64,000 nt of DNA from positions 1 through 64,000 of the forward strand of contig JAEYSQ010000082.1 of assembly GCA_023434465.1 (NCBI GenBank). Direction: 5' to 3'. The notes below the pieces were generated by a model, which saw only the letters and a program-made list of their open reading frames with translations, had not been told where the DNA came from and ran no database searches. The DNA comes from Actinomycetes bacterium (GTDB lineage: Bacteria > Actinomycetota > Thermoleophilia > Solirubrobacterales > 70-9). The translations under genes and the position numbers were made by a program. Positions 24,987 to 32,597 of this stretch are shown here, in pieces (the stretch's first letter is position 1; each line of letters opens with the position of its first letter).

Positions 24987-25868
24987 CTGAAGACCTGGGT
25001 TTCCAAGCTGCCCGCACCGCTCCGGCGGTTCGGCGCCGCCTGCCGGGACATCGCCGTATCTTTCGACCAATCGGCCGGAACCCGGCAGGCGGCCCAGCTC
25101 AGCTTCTTCGTGTTGATGAGTTTTCCCGCCCTGCTGCTGCTGGCGGTCTGGATCCTCAGCAACATCTTCGATTCGCCCAACGTGAGGCAGGATCTGATTC
25201 AGGAGGTCGTCGCCAATCTGCCCCTGGAGCAGGTCCAGGGGCGAAAGGAACTTTCAGACCTGCTCGATCAGCTGACCGAGGGTGCTGGCGGGCTGGGTAT
25301 CGCCGCGGTCCTGATCCTGCTGTACTCGGTCAGCTCCGCGATCGGCGGGCTGAGGCACGCGGTCGAGACGGCCAACGAAAGTGGCGAGCACGGTCCGCCG
25401 TTTCCGAAGAACAAGGTGCTCGACATCGGGATCACGATCGTGACCTTGCCGGCCGCACTGATCTTCGGCGCCCTCGCACTTTCGCGCGACCTGGCCTCGG
25501 TCGTAAACGACGATCCATTCCTTTCCTGGACTGCCGCGAACCTGGGCGGCCCGCCGGGGTTGTTCGCGGCTGGCGTGCTCTTCTACACCTGGATCTTCTG
25601 GGTCCTCAACCCGGGAGCCACCAGCTGGTCGAGTGCGGCGGTGGGAGCGGCGACCACGTCGGTGCTGATCTGGCTGGTTTTTGCGGCGCTTCGGATCTGG
25701 TTCGGAATCTCCGGTGGGGGCAGCGCGGTCTACGGAGTGCTGGCTGGCTTCATCGGGTTGCTGCTGTTTCTCAACCTCGCTTCGATCGCAGTGGTCCTGG
25801 GGGCTCATGTGGCGGCGATCTGGCGACTCTACCGCGGCGAAAAGGGTGATCCGGCCCGGCTCGGGTAG
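24987..25868 (+). CDS. YihY/BrkB-family membrane protein, start apparently CTG
   Basis: Polytopic inner-membrane protein of the YihY/UPF0761 family, 293 aa as drawn, with about six hydrophobic helices. The family's N-terminal block (here GTRQAAQLSFFVLMSFPALLLL) lies upstream of the first canonical start, GTG 25110, so the real start must be earlier. The frame is open back to 24924 without any ATG, GTG or TTG; CTG 24987 is the best placed candidate, CTG 24924 and ATC 25050 are others. No ribosome site is clear; it may be coupled to the gene ending at 24964. Function of the family is not settled. Confidence 0.6.
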   Translation: MKTWVSKLPAPLRRFGAACRDIAVSFDQSAGTRQAAQLSFFVLMSFPALLLLAVWILSNIFDSPNVRQDLIQEVVANLPLEQVQGRKELSDLLDQLTEGAGGLGIAAVLILLYSVSSAIGGLRHAVETANESGEHGPPFPKNKVLDIGITIVTLPAALIFGALALSRDLASVVNDDPFLSWTAANLGGPPGLFAAGVLFYTWIFWVLNPGATSWSSAAVGAATTSVLIWLVFAALRIWFGISGGGSAVYGVLAGFIGLLLFLNLASIAVVLGAHVAAIWRLYRGEKGDPARLG

Positions 25869-25871
25869 TCT
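25866..25871 (+). promoter_or_regulatory. -10 box TAGTCT, small membrane gene
   Basis: TAGTCT ends 6 nt before ATG 25878. It overlaps the stop codon of the preceding gene. Confidence 0.45.
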
Positions 25872-25877
25872 CCGGCC

Positions 25878-26150
25878 ATGGGCTGTCTCGTTCCGCTTCT
25901 CGCACTGATCTCACCCCGCCTCGCGCTCTTCTTCATCCTGCTCTTCTCGGGATGGGTGGGGGAGGCCCTCGACGGCTGGATCGTGCCAGTGCTCGGGTTT
26001 TTCTTCCTTCCCTGGACCCTGCTCGCCTACATCGTGATGTACCAGATCAGTCCCTACGGGGTGGAGGGCTTCGACTGGTTCATCGTCGGCTTTGCCTTCG
26101 TGGTCGACATCGCCTCGTACATGAGGACCTCTCAGAGTCGATCGAACTAG
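25878..26150 (+). CDS. Small membrane protein
   Basis: 90 aa, three predicted hydrophobic helices (about 4-27, 33-56, 64-80), with WVGEALDGWIVPVLGFFFLPWTLLAYI in the middle. The pattern is common among short actinobacterial membrane proteins of unknown function; I cannot name it. It has its own leaderless-type promoter and starts 9 nt after the YihY-type gene. It converges on the next minus-strand membrane gene with a 15-nt gap. Confidence 0.72.
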   Translation: MGCLVPLLALISPRLALFFILLFSGWVGEALDGWIVPVLGFFFLPWTLLAYIVMYQISPYGVEGFDWFIVGFAFVVDIASYMRTSQSRSN

Positions 26151-26165
26151 GCCCGCCCTGCGGCG

Positions 26166-26663
26166 CTAGTGGACGAAGATTTTCAGGGCGAGAATCAGCA
26201 GTCCGAACAGTGCGTTGACGGTCCCGATCAGGATCCGCCGGCCCCAGCGCCGCCGGTTTTTGGCTCCGATGAAGAGTCCGGTCGCAAACAGGGTCACGAT
26301 GCCGGCTCCGACCGCGACATAGCTCGAGTTTTCGTCATTCAGCAGGCCGATCGGGGCCAGCAGCATGGCGATCGCCGGAATCATCGCTCCCTGTACGATC
26401 GGCCACTGGTTCCGGAACGCGCCCCGTGCGTGCCCGAGCGCTTCGCGGGGGGTCGAGTAACCGGCCGCGACGATGTCGGCGTAAACGTGAACCAGCCAGA
26501 AGACGAGCCCGGTGACGGCGGCCCAGATCGCTATCGCGACCGAACCGAGATCGTCGTCCTTCGAGGCGGTGGCCACGACGGTCATCGAGATGATCGTGCC
26601 GTAGATCGCGCCGGCATAGTTGGGCGCGGTCGCCGGGTTGTCGGGTTGGGAATCGGTCGGCAC
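26166..26663 (-). CDS. Hypothetical four-helix membrane protein
   Basis: 165 aa. After a short Pro/Asp-rich N-terminus (MPTDSQPDNPATAPNYAG) there are hydrophobic helices at about 18-36, 48-66, 98-117 and 125-162, with VHVYADIVAAGYSTPREALGHARGAFRNQWPIVQGAMIP between them. Function unknown. GTG 26663 is used because TATCGT lies 8 nt before it; an in-frame start at 26762 would run into the divergent TetR gene. Confidence 0.72.
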   Translation of the reverse strand: MPTDSQPDNPATAPNYAGAIYGTIISMTVVATASKDDDLGSVAIAIWAAVTGLVFWLVHVYADIVAAGYSTPREALGHARGAFRNQWPIVQGAMIPAIAMLLAPIGLLNDENSSYVAVGAGIVTLFATGLFIGAKNRRRWGRRILIGTVNALFGLLILALKIFVH

Positions 26664-26671
26664 GGCCGGGA

Positions 26672-26677
26672 ACGATA
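26672..26677 (-). promoter_or_regulatory. -10 box TATCGT, membrane protein gene
   Basis: TATCGT ends 8 nt before GTG 26663 on the minus strand. Confidence 0.4.
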
Positions 26678-26704
26678 GTGGCTGAGCCGGATCCGATTCA
26701 GTTA

Positions 26705-26724
26705 CAAGTCGGTTGACTGACTTG
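26705..26724. promoter_or_regulatory. TetR operator, P450 operon
   Basis: CAAGTCGGTTGACTGACTTG is a 20-bp near-palindrome with 16 symmetric positions (arms CAAGTC/GACTTG). It lies just upstream of the -10 box of the TetR gene, in the divergent intergenic region. It fits an autoregulatory TetR site. Confidence 0.6.
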
Positions 26725-26729
26725 GCATG

Positions 26730-26735
26730 TATATT
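26730..26735 (+). promoter_or_regulatory. -10 box TATATT, tetR-P450 operon
   Basis: TATATT ends 6 nt before ATG 26742, so the message should be leaderless; the operator is 5 nt upstream. Confidence 0.55.
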
Positions 26736-26741
26736 TGGCAC

Positions 26742-27371
26742 ATGAGCGAGGAGCGGCAGCAACCAGAGGTGCGTCGTCTGCAGAAGGATCGCACCGCAGC
26801 CACCAGGTCAGCGGTGCTGGAGGCCACGATCGAACTCCTGGTCGAGCGCGGCTATGCCGGTACTTCGACCAGACTTGCGGCCGAGAAGGCGGGAGTTTCG
26901 CTGGGAGCACTGCAACATCACTTCCGCACCAAAGCCGAGCTGACCGTCGAGGCGATGCGCTTTGTCACCGACCGCCTGGCCGACGAGTTCGTCTCGGCCA
27001 TCCCCAAGGACGGCGACGAGGTCGAGAGGATCGCCCTGGCACTCGACCGGCTCTTCGTCGTCTTTCGCGGTCCGACCTTCGCGGCCGCGCTCGAGCTTCA
27101 CCTCGCGGCTCGTACCGACGAGGCCTTGCGGGACCCGATCAGCCGGCTGCACATCGAGGATCAGGCCAGGATCCGGCAGAGTGCGATCGCGCTGATGCCG
27201 GGGGTGGAGGATCGCCCCGGCTTCGACGGCTGGCTGCTGATGTCGGTTTCGGCCATCCGCGGCATGGCGGTGGCGACCATGGGAGTCAAGGAAGTCGAAA
27301 AGGAATGGGAGATGCTGAGGGATCAACTTGTCGAATCAGCAACCGAACTGGTCAGGCAGGAGCCGGCATGA
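26742..27371 (+). CDS. TetR/AcrR-family repressor
   Basis: 209 aa. The N-terminal HTH (about 20-66) has RSAVLEATIELLVERGYAGTSTRLAAEKAGVSLGALQHHFRTKAEL in the usual TetR pattern; the C-terminal ligand domain contains RDEAL/LHIEDQARIR features. ATG 26742 is preferred over 26727 because of the TATATT spacing. It overlaps the P450 start by ATGA, so repressor and enzyme are made together and it probably senses a P450 substrate or product. The operator next to its promoter suggests autoregulation. Confidence 0.9.
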   Translation: MSEERQQPEVRRLQKDRTAATRSAVLEATIELLVERGYAGTSTRLAAEKAGVSLGALQHHFRTKAELTVEAMRFVTDRLADEFVSAIPKDGDEVERIALALDRLFVVFRGPTFAAALELHLAARTDEALRDPISRLHIEDQARIRQSAIALMPGVEDRPGFDGWLLMSVSAIRGMAVATMGVKEVEKEWEMLRDQLVESATELVRQEPA

Positions 27372-28825
27372 CCGTGCCAGAGGGTCAATCGACCAGCTCG
27401 CTGCCACCGGGTCCCACCGGTCTCGACGCTGCGAAGTTCCTGATCAACACCACCCGGGACTTCAAACAGCCGATGATGGACATGGCCCTGGAGTACGGGG
27501 AGGTCGCTCACGTTCGAAACCGTCGCCGCGATTTCGTCGTGATCAGCGGCCACGAAGCTGCCCGGCACGTCCTGATCACCAACCAGGACAACTACCGCAA
27601 GGGTCTCGAGTACGAGCTGCTTCGAATCGTGCTCGGCGAAGGACTGCTGACCAGCGAAGGGGAGACCTGGCGCAAACAGCGTCGGCTGGTCCAACCGATG
27701 TTCGCCAAGCGGTATCTGAAGAACTTCACCGCCCACATGACCCGGGCGACCTCCGAGGCGCTCGACGGCGAGCCGTTCGCGAATCTGCCGGACGGAGAGC
27801 TGCTCGACCTCTCCGAGACGATGATGGCTCTCACTCTCGACATCGTCGGTCGTGCGCTCTTTGGTGCTGACCTGAGCGGCGCGACTGCCCGCAAGGTCGG
27901 TCCGGCGATGAACGACGTCCTCAGCCTGGGCACGAGAATGACCCGGCGCCTGCCCACTTTCGTGCTCGCCAACCTGCCCGGCATGGACCTCGAGAAGGCG
28001 ATCGCCATGAACCCGGAAGGCCGGCGGTTCCGGCGCGCCCTGGCTGACCTGAAGGAAGTAATCGACGACCTGCTCGAGGAGAGAAGCCGGCAATCGGATA
28101 CCGGCGACGATCTGGTCGGGCTCATGCTTTCCGCCCGGGACGAAGAAACCGGAGCGACCATGAGTCGCGAACAGATCGGCGACGAACTGATGACCTTCAT
28201 GCTGGCCGGCCACGAGACGACCTCGAACGCCCTGGCCTGGACCTGGCGGCACCTTTCGCTCAATCCGGGGGCCCGGGAGAGGCTTTTCGAAGAGGTCGAC
28301 GCCGTGCTCGGCGACGAGGTCCCCGACATGGATGACATGGAGCGGTTGCCCTGGACGCGTGCCTGCGTGGAAGAGGCGATGCGAATCGATTCACCGGTCT
28401 GGACGGTCGGTCGCCAGGCTCTCGAAGACGACGAGGTGCTCGGTTACCGCATCCCCAAGGGAGCGAGCGTCATGGTCCTGATCAGCATGATCCACCGTGA
28501 TCCGCGGATCTGGCCGAACCCGGAAGGATATGACCCGTCGCGGTTCCTCCCGGAGAACACCAAGGGCCGTCCTCGACACGCGTACATGCCATTTGGCGCC
28601 GGCCGTCGGGTCTGCGTTGGTTCCACCTTTGCGACGGTCGAAGCGACCCTGTTGGCCGCGATGATAAGTCGCCGGCTCCGCTTCGACCTGCCGCGCGGAG
28701 CCGAAGTCGAAGCCGAGGCTGTGATCACGCTGCGGCCGAAGCGCGGCTTGCCGATGCATGTCTTTCACCGCCAGCCCGACCCGGTCCCGGAGCAGGCTCC
28801 GGAACCGGATCTGGCTGCGGCCTAG
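27368..28825 (+). CDS. Cytochrome P450
   Basis: Soluble heme monooxygenase, 485 aa. Diagnostic motifs: I-helix oxygen-binding AGHETTSN, K-helix ExxR in VEEAMR, PERF equivalent DPSRF, and the heme loop PFGAGRRVCVG with thiolate ligand C416. The sequence resembles fatty-acid/steroid-type bacterial P450s (CYP102/CYP4-like layout) with a C-terminal tail PEQAPEPDLAAA. No ferredoxin or reductase is adjacent. It is translated with its TetR regulator (ATGA overlap). Substrate unknown; a hydrophobic xenobiotic or fatty acid is likely. Confidence 0.95.
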   Translation: MTVPEGQSTSSLPPGPTGLDAAKFLINTTRDFKQPMMDMALEYGEVAHVRNRRRDFVVISGHEAARHVLITNQDNYRKGLEYELLRIVLGEGLLTSEGETWRKQRRLVQPMFAKRYLKNFTAHMTRATSEALDGEPFANLPDGELLDLSETMMALTLDIVGRALFGADLSGATARKVGPAMNDVLSLGTRMTRRLPTFVLANLPGMDLEKAIAMNPEGRRFRRALADLKEVIDDLLEERSRQSDTGDDLVGLMLSARDEETGATMSREQIGDELMTFMLAGHETTSNALAWTWRHLSLNPGARERLFEEVDAVLGDEVPDMDDMERLPWTRACVEEAMRIDSPVWTVGRQALEDDEVLGYRIPKGASVMVLISMIHRDPRIWPNPEGYDPSRFLPENTKGRPRHAYMPFGAGRRVCVGSTFATVEATLLAAMISRRLRFDLPRGAEVEAEAVITLRPKRGLPMHVFHRQPDPVPEQAPEPDLAAA

Positions 28826-28840
28826 ACGGGCCGGTTACTA

Positions 28841-31039
28841 CTAGTTCAGGGTCGGATCTTCGGCCAGCTCGGGGGAGAGGGGCTCGCCCTTGGGATCTTT
28901 GTTCGCCACGAGGTGGCCTTCGAGCGAGACGTTCGGCAGCAGCTTGTCGAGCCAGCCCGGCAACCACCAGGCCTTGTCTCCCAGAAGGGTGACCACCGCC
29001 GGGGCGATAACCAGCCGCACTATCAGTACGTCGATCAGGATCGCCAGACCGAGCCCGAGTCCCATCATCTTGGCGACCACGTCCTGCTGGGTCACGAAAG
29101 CGAGGAAGACCGAGGCCATGATCAGGCCGGCGAAGAGGATTACCTTGCCGATCCGGGCGAGGCCGTGGACGACGCTTTCGCGCGGGCCGTCACCCTCATT
29201 GTAAGCCTCGTGGACCCGGGAAAGCAGGAAGACGTTGTAGTCCATCGACAGTCCGAAGAGGATCGCGAAGATCATCACCGGAATGAACGACATGATCGGA
29301 ACGCCGCTGTCGACCCCGATCAGACTGGCGCCAATCCCCTTCTGGAAGACGGCGACGACGACGCCGTAGGCCGCACCGACCGAGAGCAGGTTGAAAGCGG
29401 CCGAGACGAGCGGAACCCAGAGTGACCGGAACGCCGCCATCAGCAGCAGGACTGAAAGGCCAATCACCACGAGGATGAAGACCGGCAGCCGCTCCGAGAC
29501 CTTGTCCGAGAAATCCTCGAAGCTGGCGGTGTTACCGCCGACATAGGCGTTTAGGCCGGTGCCTTCGGTCGCTTCGGGGAGAACGCTGGAACGGAGCTTC
29601 ACCAGGAGGTCGCTGGTCGCCGCATCCTGAGGCGAGGTCTCCGGGACCAGGAAGATCGTCGCCATCTCGTCGTCCTCGCTCGGCGCGGCGGGGGAGACGT
29701 CGGCGACCCCGTTCAACTTGCGCAGGTCGGCAGCTACCCGCTCGAGATCACCCTGACTCTGCGTGGCACCGTCAGGAGTCTCGATCGCGATGAAAAACGG
29801 TCCGTTGACGCCTTTGCCGAAACCTTCGCTGATCAGGTCATAGGCAACCCGTTGGGTCTTGCTTTCGGGCTGGTTGCCGTCATCGGGCGAGCCGAGGCGC
29901 ATGTCGATCAGCGGGGACGCGAAGACCAAGAGGATCACGACCCCGGCCGCGATCGCGATCCAGGGCTTGGCGGTAACCCGCTCGCCCCAGTTTCCAAAGG
30001 CGCTGGACGGCAGAACGTGAGAGAGCTTCTTCGGCTTGAGCCAGCGCTGGAGCGCACCGATCATGATCGGCAGTACGGTCAGGGCGGAAACCACGACCGC
30101 GGCTACGGCAATCGCCGCGCCGAGCCCCATCTTGCCGATCAGCGGAATGCCGATCACGAGCAGACCGGCGATCGCCACAATGACGATCAGACCGGCAGCC
30201 ATCACAGCCGAGCCGGCCGTGGCGGCCGACTTGGCCGCGGCATCCCGCACCGAGTCTCCCGCCGCCGATTGTTCCCGGAATCTGCCCAGGATCAGCAACG
30301 AGTAGTCGATGCCAGCGCCGAGGCCCAGCATCATCGCGATGACCGAAGCGAACTCGGGGAGACCGAGCGGGGCGGCAAGGATGACCAGCAGCATCTGGCC
30401 GACCATCACCCCGATCAGGGCTCCGACCAGGGTCGCGATCATTGCCGCGACCGAGCGGAAGAGCAGCGAAAGCAGAATGATCGCCACCATCACACCGATC
30501 AGCTCTCCGATCGGAGCGTCCTGCTCCTGGGCCAGATCGACCACGATTCCGCGCATGGAAACTTCAACTCCCGCCTCTTCGGCCGGGTCGGTAGCTTCCT
30601 TGAGGCGTTCCCCCTGGACCTTGGTAACGTCGCCAAACTCAAGGTCGTACCTGACGTCGACGTAGGCGATCCGGCCGTCGGCTGAAACCGCCTCCGCGTT
30701 CTTCTGGAACGGATCGCTGACCGTCAGCACATCTGGCTGATCCTTGATCGTGCTGATCGTTTCCTCGATTGCCCGCTTGCGGGCCGGTTCGGTGACCGTT
30801 CCGTCGGTGACGTTGAAGACGATGGTCGAGTCGACTCCAGCCAGCGCCGGGCTGTGTTCCGAGAAGAGGTCGAAGGCCTTCTGGCTCTCGGTACCGGGGA
30901 CGTCGAAGTCTTCGGGCGGCGGGTCACCGGCGGTACCGGAGAGGGCACCGATCCCAAACACGACGAGGATGGCGACGACCAGAGACCGCTTCCAGTGGTC
31001 GGTGATCGATCGGACGAGTCGGGCGAGGAGGTCGGACAT
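28841..31039 (-). CDS. MMPL-family RND transporter
   Basis: 732 aa membrane exporter with two MMPL halves. Each half has one helix, a large external loop, then five or six helices: TM1 at about 15-37, loop, helices from about 165-335, then repeated from about 360 to 700. MLGLGAGIDYSLLI and ILFGLSMDYNVFLLSR carry the conserved Asp-Tyr pairs of proton coupling. Such proteins export lipids or drugs. ATG 31039 follows GGAGA; an upstream in-frame ATG at 31087 would overlap the promoter. The divergent TetR gene and operator point to repression of this exporter. Confidence 0.92.
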   Translation of the reverse strand: MSDLLARLVRSITDHWKRSLVVAILVVFGIGALSGTAGDPPPEDFDVPGTESQKAFDLFSEHSPALAGVDSTIVFNVTDGTVTEPARKRAIEETISTIKDQPDVLTVSDPFQKNAEAVSADGRIAYVDVRYDLEFGDVTKVQGERLKEATDPAEEAGVEVSMRGIVVDLAQEQDAPIGELIGVMVAIILLSLLFRSVAAMIATLVGALIGVMVGQMLLVILAAPLGLPEFASVIAMMLGLGAGIDYSLLILGRFREQSAAGDSVRDAAAKSAATAGSAVMAAGLIVIVAIAGLLVIGIPLIGKMGLGAAIAVAAVVVSALTVLPIMIGALQRWLKPKKLSHVLPSSAFGNWGERVTAKPWIAIAAGVVILLVFASPLIDMRLGSPDDGNQPESKTQRVAYDLISEGFGKGVNGPFFIAIETPDGATQSQGDLERVAADLRKLNGVADVSPAAPSEDDEMATIFLVPETSPQDAATSDLLVKLRSSVLPEATEGTGLNAYVGGNTASFEDFSDKVSERLPVFILVVIGLSVLLLMAAFRSLWVPLVSAAFNLLSVGAAYGVVVAVFQKGIGASLIGVDSGVPIMSFIPVMIFAILFGLSMDYNVFLLSRVHEAYNEGDGPRESVVHGLARIGKVILFAGLIMASVFLAFVTQQDVVAKMMGLGLGLAILIDVLIVRLVIAPAVVTLLGDKAWWLPGWLDKLLPNVSLEGHLVANKDPKGEPLSPELAEDPTLN

Positions 31040-31079
31040 TTGTCTCCAGGGAGTGAGGGGAAGGAGGGAAGGCGGGCAA

Positions 31080-31085
31080 ATTATC
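31080..31085 (-). promoter_or_regulatory. -10 box GATAAT, MMPL gene
   Basis: GATAAT on the minus strand, about 40 nt before the ATG. The operator at 31091-31108 covers the region between its -10 and -35. Confidence 0.45.
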
Positions 31086-31090
31086 ACAAA

Positions 31091-31108
31091 GACTGCATAA
31101 CTGCAGTC
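31091..31108. promoter_or_regulatory. TetR operator, MMPL/tetR
   Basis: GACTGCATAACTGCAGTC: 7-bp arms GACTGCA/TGCAGTC with a 4-nt centre. It sits between the divergent MMPL and TetR promoters. Confidence 0.6.
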
Positions 31109-31124
31109 GCTGCAGAATCGTTGA

Positions 31125-31130
31125 TACCCT
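31125..31130 (+). promoter_or_regulatory. -10 box TACCCT, tetR
   Basis: TACCCT ends 6 nt before GTG 31137 (leaderless spacing). Confidence 0.45.
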
Positions 31131-31136
31131 TAGGCC

Positions 31137-31769
31137 GTGTTCACAGAGCCCGCCAGCACCCTACGCGAACGCAAGAAGGCGAAGACCCGGGAGAAGATCG
31201 TCTCGGTGGCTCTGCGACTGTTTGCCGATGACGGCTACGCCACCACGACGATCGCGAGGATCGCCGAGGCAGCCGAAGTCTCGCCCCGCACCGTGGCCAC
31301 CTACTTCCCGGCCAAGGAAGACATCGTTTTCGACCTGAGCGAGATGACCAAGGAGCGGCTGGCTACAGCGATCGCGGAGCGGCCCGAGGGGGTCGACACG
31401 ATGACCGCTCTGCGTGAGTGGCTTCTGCGCGAGCGTGACCTTTTCGAGGAGCATCACGAACTGATGGGCTGCCAGCAGAAGGTAATCGACAACGAGGAAG
31501 CGCTGCGCGCTCACGAGCGAGCCATCGTGCGCGAGTTCGAACTGGTGCTGGCGGACGGACTTGCGGTCGACCTCGCGCAGGAGCCGACCGACCTCGAGCC
31601 GCGCCTCGCCGCGGCGGCCGCGATGGCGGTCTTCGATTTGCTCGGAGACGAGCGCAGGGAGCGGGCGGAAGGCGAGCTGCCCCCGCTCGACGAGCAGCTC
31701 GAGAAGCTTGATCAGGCACTCACCTTCATCACTGGCGGGGTCGCTGCCCTGCGCGAAGGCCAGTCCTGA
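31137..31769 (+). CDS. TetR-family repressor of the MMPL exporter
   Basis: 210 aa. HTH at about 17-63 (KIVSVALRLFADDGYATTTIARIAEAAEVSPRTVATYFPAKEDI), followed by an all-helical ligand domain containing REWLLRERDLFEEHHELM. GTG 31137 is supported by the -10 box. Divergent from the MMPL exporter with an 18-bp operator between them, the classic arrangement for a local efflux repressor. It ends before a strong terminator. Confidence 0.9.
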   Translation: MFTEPASTLRERKKAKTREKIVSVALRLFADDGYATTTIARIAEAAEVSPRTVATYFPAKEDIVFDLSEMTKERLATAIAERPEGVDTMTALREWLLRERDLFEEHHELMGCQQKVIDNEEALRAHERAIVREFELVLADGLAVDLAQEPTDLEPRLAAAAAMAVFDLLGDERRERAEGELPPLDEQLEKLDQALTFITGGVAALREGQS

Positions 31770-31781
31770 CCCGTTAACGGA

Positions 31782-31818
31782 GAACCGCCCCGGTCGGGGA
31801 ACCGGGGCGGTTCTTTTC
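31782..31818. terminator. Strong bidirectional terminator
   Basis: Perfect 13-bp stem GAACCGCCCCGGT (31782-31794)/ACCGGGGCGGTTC (31801-31813) with a 6-nt loop, followed by TTTT on the plus strand. It separates the convergent tetR and NlpC/P60 genes. Confidence 0.88.
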
Positions 31819-31840
31819 GTACCTGTTTCGGGAGGGAGTT

Positions 31841-32434
31841 CTAGAACTGGCCGCCGGGGCTTCGGGCCACGAACCGGCCAGGAGTCGAGCGGGCGCTCTT
31901 GCTCCAGCCCGGTCCGTTACCCGGAGTCATCGAGGTGTCGAACCGGAGGCCGGCCACGATCATGTAAGCGTGGCTCGGGTTCGAGTAGACCGTGATCCAG
32001 CGGCCCTTGCCGCGACGGCCCCAGCTCATGTAGCCGGTGGAGGCCATCGGCGAGCGGACGAACTTGCCGCCGCGCAGCGCGAAGCTGACCGATCCGGAAC
32101 AGTCGTAGCCGCTGTCAAAGAAGCGTCCGTGCCCGCCGCCGTAACGGTAGGGCTTGTTGCGGATCCGGTTGGCCCAGTTGATGACCCGCTTGACGCGTGC
32201 CGGAGCGCTCGCCGGGGCGTAGGCCTTGCCGCGGATCAGCCGGGCCTTGCGGACCGGCTTGCACTTCTTGCCGCCAACCGTGAGGCCGCCGCTGGCCGAA
32301 GCCGATTTGCAGGCCGCCGCGGCGTTTGAGGGGTTGCCCAGGGTCAGGGCCAGAGTGCAGGCGAACAGGGCAGCGACGCCAACGGCAAGGCTGCGCGCGA
32401 ACGATCTCTGGTTTTCAGGGGGTGAGGGGATGAT
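31841..32434 (-). CDS. Secreted NlpC/P60-type cell-wall peptidase, AUC start
   Basis: 197 aa as drawn. A basic/hydrophobic signal peptide (SFARSLAVGVAALFACTLAL, about 11-30, then Ala-rich cleavage region) leads to a domain with RVINWANRIRNKPYRYGGGHG, the catalytic C112 in GYDCSGSVSFAL and a His, H155, in NPSHAYMIVAGLRFDTS. This is the NlpC/P60 pattern of peptidoglycan endopeptidases. The frame has no ATG, GTG or TTG before M130, which lies after the catalytic Cys, so M130 cannot be the start. AAAAGGAG ends 6 nt before ATC 32434 (ATC 32431 next). The gene follows a c-di-AMP riboswitch, as cell-wall hydrolase genes often do in actinobacteria. Confidence 0.82.
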   Translation of the reverse strand: MIPSPPENQRSFARSLAVGVAALFACTLALTLGNPSNAAAACKSASASGGLTVGGKKCKPVRKARLIRGKAYAPASAPARVKRVINWANRIRNKPYRYGGGHGRFFDSGYDCSGSVSFALRGGKFVRSPMASTGYMSWGRRGKGRWITVYSNPSHAYMIVAGLRFDTSMTPGNGPGWSKSARSTPGRFVARSPGGQF

Positions 32435-32440
32435 GCCGAT

Positions 32441-32448
32441 CTCCTTTT
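32441..32448 (-). promoter_or_regulatory. Shine-Dalgarno AAAAGGAG deciding the start
   Basis: Strong ribosome site on the minus strand. The next codons at 6 and 9 nt are both ATC; no canonical start is within reach. Confidence 0.75.
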
Positions 32449-32451
32449 CGT

Positions 32452-32575
32452 GCCTGCGGGGTTAGCTGACGGGCTGGCGCTAATGGAGTCGCGCCCTCAC
32501 CTGTTGGTGAGTTAGCCCCAATTACCTGGGTCCCCCGCTTCCCGGTCCAGGAGGACCAGGAACTCGGCGTATCGG
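32452..32575 (-). ncRNA. ydaO/yuaA (c-di-AMP) riboswitch
   Basis: On the minus strand the conserved cores of the ydaO family are seen in order: GGGGGACCCA, TTGGGGCTAACTC, and the 3' signature CCCGTCAGCTAACCCCGCAG (family consensus CCCGACAGCUAACCUCGUAGGC). Between them are hairpins GGTCC/GGACC, CTCACC/GGTGAG and GGCGC/GCGCC. The aptamer ends about 4 nt before the ribosome site of the NlpC/P60 gene. In known cases c-di-AMP binding turns expression off. Bounds are approximate. No protein gene lies in 32435-32678. Confidence 0.9.
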
Positions 32576-32591
32576 TTTACGAATCCCACAA

Positions 32592-32597
32592 AGTGTA
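32592..32597 (-). promoter_or_regulatory. -10 box TACACT, riboswitch transcript
   Basis: TACACT on the minus strand would start RNA at about 32585, just before the aptamer. Confidence 0.4.

Noticed and set aside
26735..27367. Long N-terminal extension of the P450 through the tetR region
   Set aside because: It is the other frame of tetR; the P450 proper starts at ATG 27368 in an ATGA overlap and shows family sequence from there.
31841..32047. A 68-aa gene starting at ATG 32047
   Set aside because: The same frame continues upstream through the catalytic Cys and a signal peptide; the ATG is internal to the NlpC/P60 gene.
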